Origin: Cercospora beticola
Lineage: Eukaryota; Ascomycota; Dothideomycetes; Mycosphaerellales; Mycosphaerellaceae
Direction of reading: 5' to 3'
Length of the DNA stretch: 64,000 nt
Assembly: GCF_033473495.1 (NCBI RefSeq)
Contig: NC_088937.1
Span: forward strand, 1,116,001-1,180,000
Both the position numbers and the translations under genes were made by a program. The notes under the pieces are model-generated. The model did no database searches, was not told where the DNA came from, and saw only the letters and a program-made list of their open reading frames with translations. This document shows, in pieces, positions 56,009-64,000 of the stretch; positions within the stretch are counted from its first letter, which is position 1, and every line of letters begins with the position of its first letter.

Positions 56009-58195
56009 TTATGGCGGCGCCGTTGGTGGTTGCATATCAGCAATACTGAAAGCCTCATCGAAGTGATGCATGCCAAGTTCCCCAAAATCGATAGGGGTGT
56101 CGTCGAAAAGTGAAGCGTCGAAAGGATTCCAGTCCAAGTCTCCAAAAGTGTCGTACATATCGACAGCAGCTGCCATGTGCGTGGGCAGAGGATCGAATAG
56201 TCCTTCTGTTGGCTCTGGTGTCTCCCCTTGAAAATGTGACGCCCACTTCTTAAAGTTGTTGAGTGTCTCAGTCACCTCCTGAGAGGCGCTCTGCCCTCTC
56301 CGTGTATGCAAATGACGAATAGCGGTTTCGAGGGATGCCATCAAGGATGCTTCTGAACGCGTGGAGGCGTTGGCAGTCGACATGTATCGAATTAGATGCA
56401 TACCGTTCTCCAGAACGCCTAGCACATGTTCCGATGATTCGTGTAAGCACTGTGCAAGAAGCACTAGCACGGCCGCTCGGCATGAACTAAATTCAGTCCA
56501 ACTCGCCTTTGCCAGCCCAATTGTTCCATGCATGTGCTGTTCGATTGTGATTATTTGCTCGGCGGATCGAACCGCATCGTCAGCCAATTCAGTCCATCGC
56601 TGATTGACTTCCGCTTGCCCACTGCGCTCGGGAGTTTTCGTGTTGGTCTTCGCCTTGTTCAACAGGAATGGGCGGCCCACAAATACCAAATTCATGTGCT
56701 TGGACAAATGCAGGTGTAAGACGGCTCGAGTTGTTGCAGATTCGAAATCTGGTATTTGAGCTGTGTTCCACCACTCCAGGAATTGTCCTTTCACATGTAG
56801 TAGTCGCTCAAAGTATGTATGTCGTAGGCGTGTACTTTTCCTCAGCATGAAAACCAAAAAAGACATATCTCCTAACCAATCTGTTATCTTCGTCATGCTG
56901 CTTTCGAATTGTCTGTTCCCGGTAGCTGGCTTCCCTGGTTGCATGACGTCTGCAGGGTGATCCGCGTCAATCTCACTCGAGGAGATGGATGATGGCCGGC
57001 CATGAAGAATGCTCACACGCTTTTCCAATCGGTATGTGCTCCACCATAGGCGATTTCTCAGATCCAAAGTGTGTTCGTCAAATTCATTTCCGAGGTATTT
57101 GCGGTGCATACCATTCTGTATCGCCATTCTCAACGCAAGTCCGAGGTATGTGTAGGATACACCATGCGCGTCCATGGGCAAGGCGAAGTGAGCCAAGCAC
57201 AAAAACGCCTGTACGCTGTCTACGCTCGCTATCGCCACAACATCAGGAATAAGATCCGCGGCCATTTGGTAGAAGGAGATTCCAACTGCATCTGCAACAG
57301 TCTCGATGCCGTTCTCACTCTGCCCGCTTACAGCTTGAGGCATGTGCGCGAATTGCGTTCCGACTGCCAATACACTTAGCGTACTGCAGAGCCAACATGC
57401 GTCGTCCGCGTTGAGAACGATGTTCTGCTGATAGAGCGTGTCGAGCTTCTCGCGGATCCAGCCCTCATCCGCGAAGAATGTATTCGTCTGCGCAAAACGA
57501 AAGTAGACCGAACTAAGGAACAGTGCAACTTCCTTTGGAGGCAGACTGTCGAGAACGGTCTTCATTCGTGAGTCCCGGGATTTGAGATGGTGTGCTCTCC
57601 AGTAGTCGAGTACTTGGAATTGGTCTTCGGTTTTGCGACCATTCGCGACCTGTAATTGCTGCTCCACATACGATTTCAATCTCATGGAAAAACTCCAGTG
57701 AGAGAACTCTCCGGAGTAGTGCGTTGTGTTCGGCGACACATTCTGTACCGTGAATCGCTCTTCATCCAATGCCGGCGCTTCGGGATCGTCTGATGGCTGT
57801 CCAGCAGTGTAAGCGCTATTCTCGGATTCTAGTCTGGCCACGATCTTGCTCAAAGCATCGTCTGTGAGCGAGTTATCACCCAAGAAGTGGCGAGCGACAT
57901 ATTCCAGGTGCTGAACACGACGGGCCGAAACCTCTAAGCCCTCACCTTCAGTCTTCTGGCTGGGAGCCGTAGTGCTCTGTGTCACGGACGCAGGTTCGCA
58001 GACGCGGTGATACTTTTGGCATCGGTCGCAAGGGATCTTTCCATTACACTTTTCTTTTAATCTTCGACATGAGCCACACGCTACAGCTGCTCGCTGTCGT
58101 TGCTGTTCAGGAACCTTGGGCCGCTTTCGCTTCCTGGACGGCTTCGCACCGTTCGGAGGCTCCATGACCGGAACGTCACTGTCGACATGGCCCAT
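56009..58195 (-). CDS. Zn2Cys6 binuclear-cluster transcription factor
   Basis: A single exon. I prefer the Met at 58195 (MGHVDSDVPVMEPPNG, 728 aa); the open frame reaches 58315 with two further Mets (768 aa). The DNA-binding cluster CGSCRRLKEKCNGKIPCDRC plus QKYHRVC has the canonical C-x2-C-x6-C-x5-C-x2-C-x6-C spacing. It is preceded by a basic RKRKRPK patch. The middle (about 240-500) is the fungal-specific transcription factor domain, with YTYLGLALRMAIQNGMHRK and RRLWW-like NRLWWSTYRLEKRVSILHGRP. The acidic C-terminus (FGDLDWNPFDASLFDDTP) looks like an activation region. It is divergent from ureD with a gap of 282 bp, or 162 bp with the longer start. No target is shown. Confidence 0.9.
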   Translation of the reverse strand: MGHVDSDVPVMEPPNGAKPSRKRKRPKVPEQQRQRAAVACGSCRRLKEKCNGKIPCDRCQKYHRVCEPASVTQSTTAPSQKTEGEGLEVSARRVQHLEYVARHFLGDNSLTDDALSKIVARLESENSAYTAGQPSDDPEAPALDEERFTVQNVSPNTTHYSGEFSHWSFSMRLKSYVEQQLQVANGRKTEDQFQVLDYWRAHHLKSRDSRMKTVLDSLPPKEVALFLSSVYFRFAQTNTFFADEGWIREKLDTLYQQNIVLNADDACWLCSTLSVLAVGTQFAHMPQAVSGQSENGIETVADAVGISFYQMAADLIPDVVAIASVDSVQAFLCLAHFALPMDAHGVSYTYLGLALRMAIQNGMHRKYLGNEFDEHTLDLRNRLWWSTYRLEKRVSILHGRPSSISSSEIDADHPADVMQPGKPATGNRQFESSMTKITDWLGDMSFLVFMLRKSTRLRHTYFERLLHVKGQFLEWWNTAQIPDFESATTRAVLHLHLSKHMNLVFVGRPFLLNKAKTNTKTPERSGQAEVNQRWTELADDAVRSAEQIITIEQHMHGTIGLAKASWTEFSSCRAAVLVLLAQCLHESSEHVLGVLENGMHLIRYMSTANASTRSEASLMASLETAIRHLHTRRGQSASQEVTETLNNFKKWASHFQGETPEPTEGLFDPLPTHMAAAVDMYDTFGDLDWNPFDASLFDDTPIDFGELGMHHFDEAFSIADMQPPTAPP

Positions 58196-58477
58196 CCGCG
58201 CGCAGAGAGGGCGTGCACGATACAAGAACGAGTGTTGTTGTTTGGGAGTCGGCCGGGCGAGACCTGTAAAGTAGCACGGGCCAAGCATGGCTTGGCGAGA
58301 CGAGCCGAAGCTCAATCTGATTCATCCAGGCGTGACTGCCGAGCGACAGTTATCAACAGTTTCTGTTTCGGCTCTACATACAACATGATTGAACTTATCC
58401 AACCTGCGTGCTGGTGTCGTAGAGGTGCCTGTGGCCGTAAGACAATGATCCGGTAGCAAGTTGTATCAGTGGACAAC
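58196..58477. promoter_or_regulatory. Divergent promoter with GATA sites (Zn2Cys6 factor / ureD)
   Basis: It contains TTATCA at 58350-58355 (TGATAA on the minus strand, a full HGATAR site) and two further GATA cores: TTATCC at 58395-58400 and TATCA at 58464-58468. GATA factors of the AreA/Nit2 type activate nitrogen-use genes in ascomycetes. Use of these sites here is inference. Confidence 0.5.
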
Positions 58478-59497
58478 ATGTCCCAACCCTTCGCTCTACC
58501 CAATTCCACACCAGGACACGGAACGATACATCTAGCCTTGTTGGCTCCCGACACACCAAAACTGCGTACAGTCAACTACCAGTACCCTCTGAAGCTGGTC
58601 GCTCCTCTACCAGTCAGGACCGACAACGAAGCTGCCACCCTGGTCCATACAGTCTACTTGCTCACTTATGGAGGTGGACTTGTGGCCGGCGATGCTATCG
58701 ACCTCGGCGTCACTCTGGAGGCTCGTACTCGCCTCACACTCCTCACGCAGGGCAGCACCAAGCTGTTCAAATCACCAAGCCAAGACGTGGTCAGCCGGCA
58801 AGCTATGACTGTCACTCTCGCGCCGGGATCAGCCCTGTGCTACCTGCCAGATCCGGTTCAGCCATTTAGAAACAGCAGCTTCGAGCAGCTGCAGAAGTAC
58901 AACATTATCGTAACTGAGTCTACCGGAAATTCTTCATGCGACGGTAATAAAGGCAGCCTATGCGTCCTGGACTGGGTTTCCAACGGTCGGCCTGCGAACG
59001 GCGAAGACTGGTCCTTTTTCCGCTATGGTAGCCGTAACGAAGTACACATCAGTCAACCCAATGGCGTGCACAAGCTGTTGCTACGGGACAATATGGTCCT
59101 CAATTCTCAGCATATCAGTGGTAGTATGGCTCACAGGATGGACGGCCTAGCCGTGTATGGAACGCTGATACTGTATGGTGACATGTTCGCTGCTTTGAGC
59201 ACATTCTTCCTTAGGGAGTTCAAGGCTTTGCCTAGGATTGGCAATCGAAAGTGGGATAGTGGCAGCGATGACGAGGAAAGGTTGATGGATCCTGCGCTTG
59301 TGAAGAGACTCAGAAGACAACAGATGGAGGCGAACAGCAAAGTATTGTGGTCTGCTGCTTCCGTCCGTGGTAGCGTCGTGGTGAAATTTGGGGCGCCCAC
59401 TGTCGAAGCTGGTCGACGCTGGCTATGGACTATGCTGAGCGACGAGGGCAGCGTTGTGGAACAATTTGGGGAGCGAGCACTACTGTGCTTACGATAG
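58478..59497 (+). CDS. ureD: Urease accessory protein UreD/UreH
   Basis: A single exon of 339 aa; the start is the ATG of MSQPFALPNSTPGHG, since the upstream in-frame codon is GTG. The segments LLTYGGGLVAGDAIDLGVTL, LLTQGSTKLFKS, LCYLPDPVQPFRNSSFEQLQ and LDWVSNGRPANGEDWSFFRY are typical of UreD/UreH. This chaperone binds apo-urease and, with UreF and UreG, delivers nickel to the active site in the cytosol. Length suits fungal UreD. Urease itself and the other accessory genes are not in the window. The promoter carries GATA cores, agreeing with nitrogen control by inference. Confidence 0.95.
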   Translation: MSQPFALPNSTPGHGTIHLALLAPDTPKLRTVNYQYPLKLVAPLPVRTDNEAATLVHTVYLLTYGGGLVAGDAIDLGVTLEARTRLTLLTQGSTKLFKSPSQDVVSRQAMTVTLAPGSALCYLPDPVQPFRNSSFEQLQKYNIIVTESTGNSSCDGNKGSLCVLDWVSNGRPANGEDWSFFRYGSRNEVHISQPNGVHKLLLRDNMVLNSQHISGSMAHRMDGLAVYGTLILYGDMFAALSTFFLREFKALPRIGNRKWDSGSDDEERLMDPALVKRLRRQQMEANSKVLWSAASVRGSVVVKFGAPTVEAGRRWLWTMLSDEGSVVEQFGERALLCLR

Positions 59498-59815
59498 GGA
59501 CCGGGATCGCGCGTCGATCTTGTCATTGAGCTGTTCGCATGCTAAGTTCATGAACGGATTTCCGCCCAAACATACATACATTGCCTTTCGTACATCTTGA
59601 AGGACTTTGTATCGCTCCTCGCAATCAGCATGGCATGATAGCCGAAATGGATCCCGGTAATCGCGAATTTGACTCGCGTGATCCATTGTTATCAATATAG
59701 TTTGTGCATGTGGGCAGGCATTGAGAGCCTTGGCGTCATTTGTCGCGTCGATGGTTGTTGTGGAGTGACCCTTTGACGCGTGACGCTGACTTTCACACAA
59801 GCTCGTTTGCGCCAA
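59489..59815 (-). CDS. Possible small protein overlapping the ureD 3' end
   Basis: A 108-aa frame that overlaps the last 9 bp of ureD antisense. Its second half (MDHASQIRDYRDPFRLSCHA, then ERYKVLQDVRKAMYVCLGGN) looks protein-like, helical with four cysteines (Cx3C and Cx10C). No family is recognised. The shorter start at MDHASQ (65 aa) is also possible. It may be a real small gene or a chance frame. Confidence 0.35.
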   Translation of the reverse strand: MAQTSLCESQRHASKGHSTTTIDATNDAKALNACPHAQTILITMDHASQIRDYRDPFRLSCHADCEERYKVLQDVRKAMYVCLGGNPFMNLACEQLNDKIDARSRSLS

Positions 59816-60054
59816 TCTCGCGCGCGGGACCGACCACCTTTACAAACCGCCCACTCACTCTGCGCGTCACAGGTGCTCGCATCGCAAGCAGTCTTCGCGT
59901 GACGTGACGCGAAGCGAAATGTCGCAGCCTTGATACTGCACTACTCGTAACCCGACAGTCGCCGGCACAGTACAAGTCGCACAACGCGACTGCGAAGAAG
60001 CAGCCCGATCGCAAAAGCCGCACGCGTCGCGCGAACGCAGACAGAATCTAGACG
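59498..60054. promoter_or_regulatory. Region upstream of the cohesin gene
   Basis: About 560 bp. It contains most of the possible small minus-strand ORF, then a GC-rich stretch with repeated CGTGACG/GCGTCAC-like words near 59865-59910, which probably is part of the scc3 promoter. Confidence 0.4.
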
Positions 60055-63000
60055 ATGTCGGCCTCGGTGTCACCGGCGCCAGATGCGGGCGATGCTCCCA
60101 CGAGACGCGCCTCTGGACGCGTGAGAAAACAACCTGACCACTTCACGGTCCCGTCCTCTGCAGCAGCCAAACGCAAACGCGACCAAACCGGTGGAGCCGA
60201 TGCCAACGATGAAGATGAGGAAATGCTGGACGCTGAAGACGAAGATGACGAGGATGATGATCCAGAGGATGAGCCTGACGAGGAGGAAATGCGCGAAAGA
60301 GCCAAAAAGTCGCGCAAAGCGAAGAAGCCAGCAGCAGCGAAGAAACCGCCACAGAAGAAGGCTAAGACTCAGACCAATGGCCTTTCGCTCCCCATACGGA
60401 GCACAACACGAGCACCTGCTAGGAAGCGCGCACCAAAGAAGCCGCAGGCGATCGATAACGCAGACGCAGAAGCAGCTGGCGGGATATTTGCCGAGCTCTT
60501 TGCACGGGACAAGAGCGTAGATGAAGTTGTCGCAGACTGGCTGGCTGCTTTCAAAGATAATGAGGCTTTGGCCTTGACGGACTTGATCAATTTCCTGCTC
60601 AAATCGGCGGGATGCAACATAAAAGTCAACGTGCACGACATCGAGGACCCCGATGGAGCTACTGAGAAGCTACGTGACTTGCAAACAGAGCATCAGGCCA
60701 CGAATCCCACCGATTACCCATTGATCGGAAAGGGCAAGAGCGGCGTAGCATTTCGTCAAAACATCACGCTGTTCATGCAACAGTTGATCAAATCCATATC
60801 CGCTGCGGGGATTTTGATCGCCAATCCGGACCTACTGGAAAACATCAGCGTGTGGTTCTCGACCATGTCATCTGCGTCCGATCGGTCGTTCAGACACACA
60901 GCGACCGTCTTTTCGTTAAGCGTAATCACAGCCATGTGTGACATCGCGAAGGAGCTGGCCAAACAGGCGCCGACGTTCCAGAGGCAAGTTGCTGCAGAGC
61001 AAAAGAAATCCAGAGTCAACAAAGCGCGGGTGAAGGAGTTCGAAGAAAAGGCCAAGCAAGCCACACTCGACCTGGAGTACATGGAGGCATTGCTGAAGGA
61101 CTGGTTCGATGCCATATTCATTCATCGTTATCGTGATGTAGACCCAATGATTCGCCGGGAGTGTATTGAAGCAATCGGAGATTGGATCATGGCCCGCCCG
61201 GAACACTTCTTTGACGGACATCATCTCCGATACCTGGGCTGGGTCCTCAGTGATTCGCACGCCTCGTGCAGGCACGAAGTCGTCGATCAACTCAAGCGCT
61301 TCTATCAAGACACCAATAAACTCGGCGGGCTCAGGACATTTACGGAAAAGTTCCGCCAAAGACTGGTAGAAGTGGGCACTTCTGATGCTGACTTAAACGT
61401 GCGAATTTCTGGGATCGAGCTCCTGGGTATGCTGCGGGAGAACGACCTGCTCGAACCAGACGATATCGATGCCATAGGCCGGCTCATCTTTCACGATGAG
61501 GCAAAGGTGCGCAAGGCAGTCGCAGGCTTTTTCTCGGAAAATGTCAATGACCTTTTCAATGCTAAAGCGGATGACATTGGTGGCATTGAGAGCCTCAAGG
61601 AAAACTTGCCAGAAGTCAGCGAGGAGAATTTCGAGGCCCCGCGGCTGGAGTGGCTGAAGCTCAAGTCTTTAGCAGAGATGCTACAATCTTATGACAACGA
61701 GGATCCAGGATCCAGTCAATTCGAGCGGAGCGGCACAGATGGCAGTCTCATGATCAACGTTGCAGGCACCGATTCTCGATTCACTCTGGCCACCAATGCG
61801 CTCTATGACAAGATCAACGAGCTGCAGAATTGGCAGGCCCTAGCAGGTTATCTGCTATTCGACCACTCCCTTTCACGGTCTAACGGTGCCGCTGACGATG
61901 CCTTATCCCATTTGAAGCATGAGTGCACGTTAAGCGAGAAGGAGGAGCTCATCCTGCTGGAAGTCCTCAATGCCTCAGTGAAACGTACGCTTGGCGATTT
62001 GGCGGAGCAGCACAACCATCACACGAAAGGCAAGCTCACAAAGAAGCAAAAGGAAGAGCTGCAGGATGAGCTTGAAGAGGCCGTGCGGCACTTGACAGAT
62101 ATTCTGCCCAGACTTTTGAAGAAGTTCGGCGATGCTCCAGGCACTGCAGCTGCTGTTCTCCGCTTGGAAGGTGTCTTCGCGATTCCTGCTCTGCAAAGCT
62201 TGCGGGCCGATCCCACGATCAATGGTGCCCTGCTCGATGATCTTCGAAAGCAGTTCATGTCACACGGCACGGACGAAGTGCTTGGTCCAGCGACAAGTGC
62301 CATACTGCACGCCAAATCCTACGGAGACCTCGACGACACCGCGGTGGAGAAATTGTCCGGCCTGTGGGAGGATGTGGTCAGCAATCTTGCAGAGCTGCTG
62401 AATGTCGACACACTGACTGTCCGTGGGGCTTCACCACGAGAAGAATTGGTGGCACTCAGCAACAATCTGCTTCGGATTGTGCATCTTGCCACCATTTCGA
62501 ACCCTATATCACATCTTGAGGATGGCAATCTCGCAGGCAGCAACACCGATCCGGACAAGGCATATAACGGTGCGATCGACTTCATCGTCGATTTGCTACA
62601 ACGCGCTGTGCACTCCACCGGGCCAGCTCCTGATCCTGAAGAGGCAGCACTCGAGGACAGCATCGCTGCGAGAGCTGCAGAGGCAGCCTTGTTCTATTTT
62701 CGATGGAAGCTGTCCGCATTGGCGACAGCCGTCAGGACAGGTGTAGGCTCAGAACTGGATGATCTGGAGCCGTTATGCCTTCGACGAGACACATACGTGA
62801 CAAATACCATGATGGTACTTGATGGAAGGAAAGCGACAGAACAGGTCTGCTTCTCGATGACTGGCTGTTTACTAGACTTGCACACGTCTGGGGCTGTGTT
62901 ACGCACGGTGAAGGCGAAACCCGGCATCAGTGAAGACTATACCGTGTTGATTATGGACTTGGACTCTGAACATGAGAAGGCGGTACTGAAGACCTTCGCT

Positions 63001-63585
63001 GCGCTTGAGAAGGACTTCGCCAAATTGAGCCGCAAGAAACTGGACGACCACTCAAACGAGGACGAAGAGATGGACGTTGATGCAGACCCTGTCGATGACG
63101 ATCCACTATCTGAATCCGAAGACGAGGATGAGGACCACCAGCTTCAAACATCTCAACAAGCTCGGGATGCCAAGCTCGCGAAGCCTCTCATCGCCGAACA
63201 GAAGCTATGCATCCTGACAGGCAAGATTGTACAAGCTGAGGCTGCTGGCGTCCTGGCGGACAAAGCGACACGAAAGCGCGTGGAGCGCAACAAGACCAGA
63301 CTTGGGCCAAACTTCAAGGAAGTGGTAGCATATTTCGAGAAGCCCAATTTGGAGAAGAAGGCCGGGAAGAGCAGAGCGAAGCCTAAAGCGAAAGCTGCTC
63401 CAAACGGGATCGGGAGGAAACCCAAAGCTGATCCAAAGAGTAATGCCATCGTGGCTGAGGACGAAATGGAAGACGAGATTGAGGATGAGGACGAGGTCGA
63501 TGTCGAGCCACAGGCACTTGAAGAGGATGATCGCGAGACTGCCAATGGTGCCCCAGCAGACGAGGAGAGCGTGGTCGGCGACTGA
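60055..63585 (+). CDS. SCC3: Cohesin subunit Scc3/Psc3 (STAG family)
   Basis: A single exon, 1176 aa. The N-terminus is basic then acidic (RVRKQPDHF, EDEDDEDDDPEDEPDEEEMR, KKSRKAKKPAAAKK). The STAG domain lies at about 180-300 (DYPLIGKGKSGVAFRQNITL, FRHTATVFSLSVITAMCDIA). The stromalin conserved domain follows (DWFDAIFIHRYRDVDPMIRR, GWVLSDSHASCRHEVVDQLK), where Scc1/Rad21 is bound. A helical-repeat body and an acidic tail with DEEMDVDADPVDDDPLSESE complete it. In yeasts the protein joins Smc1, Smc3 and Scc1 in cohesin, loading the ring on chromatin and helping hold sister chromatids. Length and order match the family well. Confidence 0.95.
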   Translation: MSASVSPAPDAGDAPTRRASGRVRKQPDHFTVPSSAAAKRKRDQTGGADANDEDEEMLDAEDEDDEDDDPEDEPDEEEMRERAKKSRKAKKPAAAKKPPQKKAKTQTNGLSLPIRSTTRAPARKRAPKKPQAIDNADAEAAGGIFAELFARDKSVDEVVADWLAAFKDNEALALTDLINFLLKSAGCNIKVNVHDIEDPDGATEKLRDLQTEHQATNPTDYPLIGKGKSGVAFRQNITLFMQQLIKSISAAGILIANPDLLENISVWFSTMSSASDRSFRHTATVFSLSVITAMCDIAKELAKQAPTFQRQVAAEQKKSRVNKARVKEFEEKAKQATLDLEYMEALLKDWFDAIFIHRYRDVDPMIRRECIEAIGDWIMARPEHFFDGHHLRYLGWVLSDSHASCRHEVVDQLKRFYQDTNKLGGLRTFTEKFRQRLVEVGTSDADLNVRISGIELLGMLRENDLLEPDDIDAIGRLIFHDEAKVRKAVAGFFSENVNDLFNAKADDIGGIESLKENLPEVSEENFEAPRLEWLKLKSLAEMLQSYDNEDPGSSQFERSGTDGSLMINVAGTDSRFTLATNALYDKINELQNWQALAGYLLFDHSLSRSNGAADDALSHLKHECTLSEKEELILLEVLNASVKRTLGDLAEQHNHHTKGKLTKKQKEELQDELEEAVRHLTDILPRLLKKFGDAPGTAAAVLRLEGVFAIPALQSLRADPTINGALLDDLRKQFMSHGTDEVLGPATSAILHAKSYGDLDDTAVEKLSGLWEDVVSNLAELLNVDTLTVRGASPREELVALSNNLLRIVHLATISNPISHLEDGNLAGSNTDPDKAYNGAIDFIVDLLQRAVHSTGPAPDPEEAALEDSIAARAAEAALFYFRWKLSALATAVRTGVGSELDDLEPLCLRRDTYVTNTMMVLDGRKATEQVCFSMTGCLLDLHTSGAVLRTVKAKPGISEDYTVLIMDLDSEHEKAVLKTFAALEKDFAKLSRKKLDDHSNEDEEMDVDADPVDDDPLSESEDEDEDHQLQTSQQARDAKLAKPLIAEQKLCILTGKIVQAEAAGVLADKATRKRVERNKTRLGPNFKEVVAYFEKPNLEKKAGKSRAKPKAKAAPNGIGRKPKADPKSNAIVAEDEMEDEIEDEDEVDVEPQALEEDDRETANGAPADEESVVGD

Positions 63586-64000
63586 ACAATTCCCGACCTT
63601 CTATGATGAGCTCAAATGTCTCGATCCAAAATGCTACAGGCGCTCCAGGTCACGTCCTTCCACAGCGCACTAAAATCGCCAAGCTTGCAAGGATGATAGG
63701 GACGGATGAGTTGAAGTGTTCGATGGACTCTCTTCCAGCCTGTAGGCAGGAACGCTCACGTTGCACAAGTGCGCGGCGTGGAGGCCGATCACATCATGGC
63801 CCGTCATGTGCGCACTGCAGGCTGCGAGGTAGCGAAGGCTTTGTACAGAACGCCGCAGGGAAGACGGCGCGAGGCACTCGCCCAGGCGATATTACTCTTA
63901 TCAATTGATGATTGTTTTCAATTCAATGCTTGTAAGCCGCAAGCTGCGTAGTAATGCTAAAAGGGGTATCTCCGCTGATTCCTGACACGTCAATGTCCGT
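63586..64000. other. 3' flank of the cohesin gene to the window end
   Basis: 415 bp without a supportable gene. Short frames here show no family traits. A following gene may start beyond the window. Confidence 0.4.

Noticed and set aside
60055..60640. Long antisense frames over the acidic N-terminus of the cohesin gene
   Set aside because: Ser/Leu-rich translations arise from the Asp/Glu-rich coding strand; they are shadows.
1..64000. Secondary-metabolite cluster, CRISPR array or transposon
   Set aside because: No PKS, NRPS or terpene backbone gene, no spaced direct repeats, and no transposase or reverse transcriptase motifs were seen on either strand.

Overview
The window reads as nuclear DNA of a filamentous ascomycete (Pezizomycotina, most likely a dothideomycete; the class is an inference from overall gene style, not from a marker). 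The evidence is about 24 protein genes on both strands, short GT-AG introns (mostly 47-118 bp), Zn2Cys6 and Byr4-type regulators, a UreD urease chaperone, a Ser/Pro-rich GPI-type wall protein, and gene spacing of a few hundred bases to 2.7 kb. There are no bacterial operons, no CRISPR array, no rRNA and no recognisable transposon.

Left part (1-23 kb): a SelO pseudokinase (-) and a DCAF4-like WD40 protein (+) share a divergent promoter. They are followed by a secreted alkaline phosphatase (-), the Byr4/Bfa1 septation GAP subunit (-), a divergent XRCC4/Lif1-like end-joining factor (+) with a frame conflict at its 3' end, an unrecognised 861-aa nuclear-looking protein (+), a secreted S9-type alpha/beta hydrolase (-), a TPT/SLY41-type transporter (+), a peroxisomal adenine nucleotide carrier (-, four exons) and RNase H2 subunit A (+).

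Middle part (23-48.6 kb): a 2.1-kb stretch with one tentative small Cys-rich ORF, a FYVE protein resembling Pib2 (-), a long-chain fatty alcohol oxidase ending in a PTS1-like ARL (+), a mitochondrial PPR protein (-), a histidine-type phosphatase (+), a 2.7-kb gene-poor stretch, a repeat-containing GPI-type wall protein (+), an LCAT-like lipase/acyltransferase (-), a six-exon APC-superfamily permease (+) and an unrecognised 315-aa protein (-).

Right part (48.6-64 kb): the ER chaperone Lhs1/Grp170 ending in RDEL (+), a degenerate tRNA-like element (-), a three-exon hotdog thioesterase (-), a DAO-family FAD oxidoreductase ending in AKL (-), a Zn2Cys6 regulator (-) divergent from ureD (+), a possible small ORF (-), and the cohesin subunit Scc3/Psc3 (+).

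The genes are mostly independent housekeeping functions rather than a pathway cluster. Loose themes are peroxisomal metabolism (ATP carrier, fatty alcohol oxidase, FAD oxidoreductase), nucleic-acid and chromosome maintenance (XRCC4-like, RNase H2, Scc3) and nitrogen use (UreD, permease, FAD oxidoreductase). Exon joins below were worked out by hand from splice consensus, reading phase and family continuity. I found no convincing undescribed multi-gene system; the most unusual signals are at the scale of uORFs, a tRNA-like element, tiny ORFs and a gene-model conflict.
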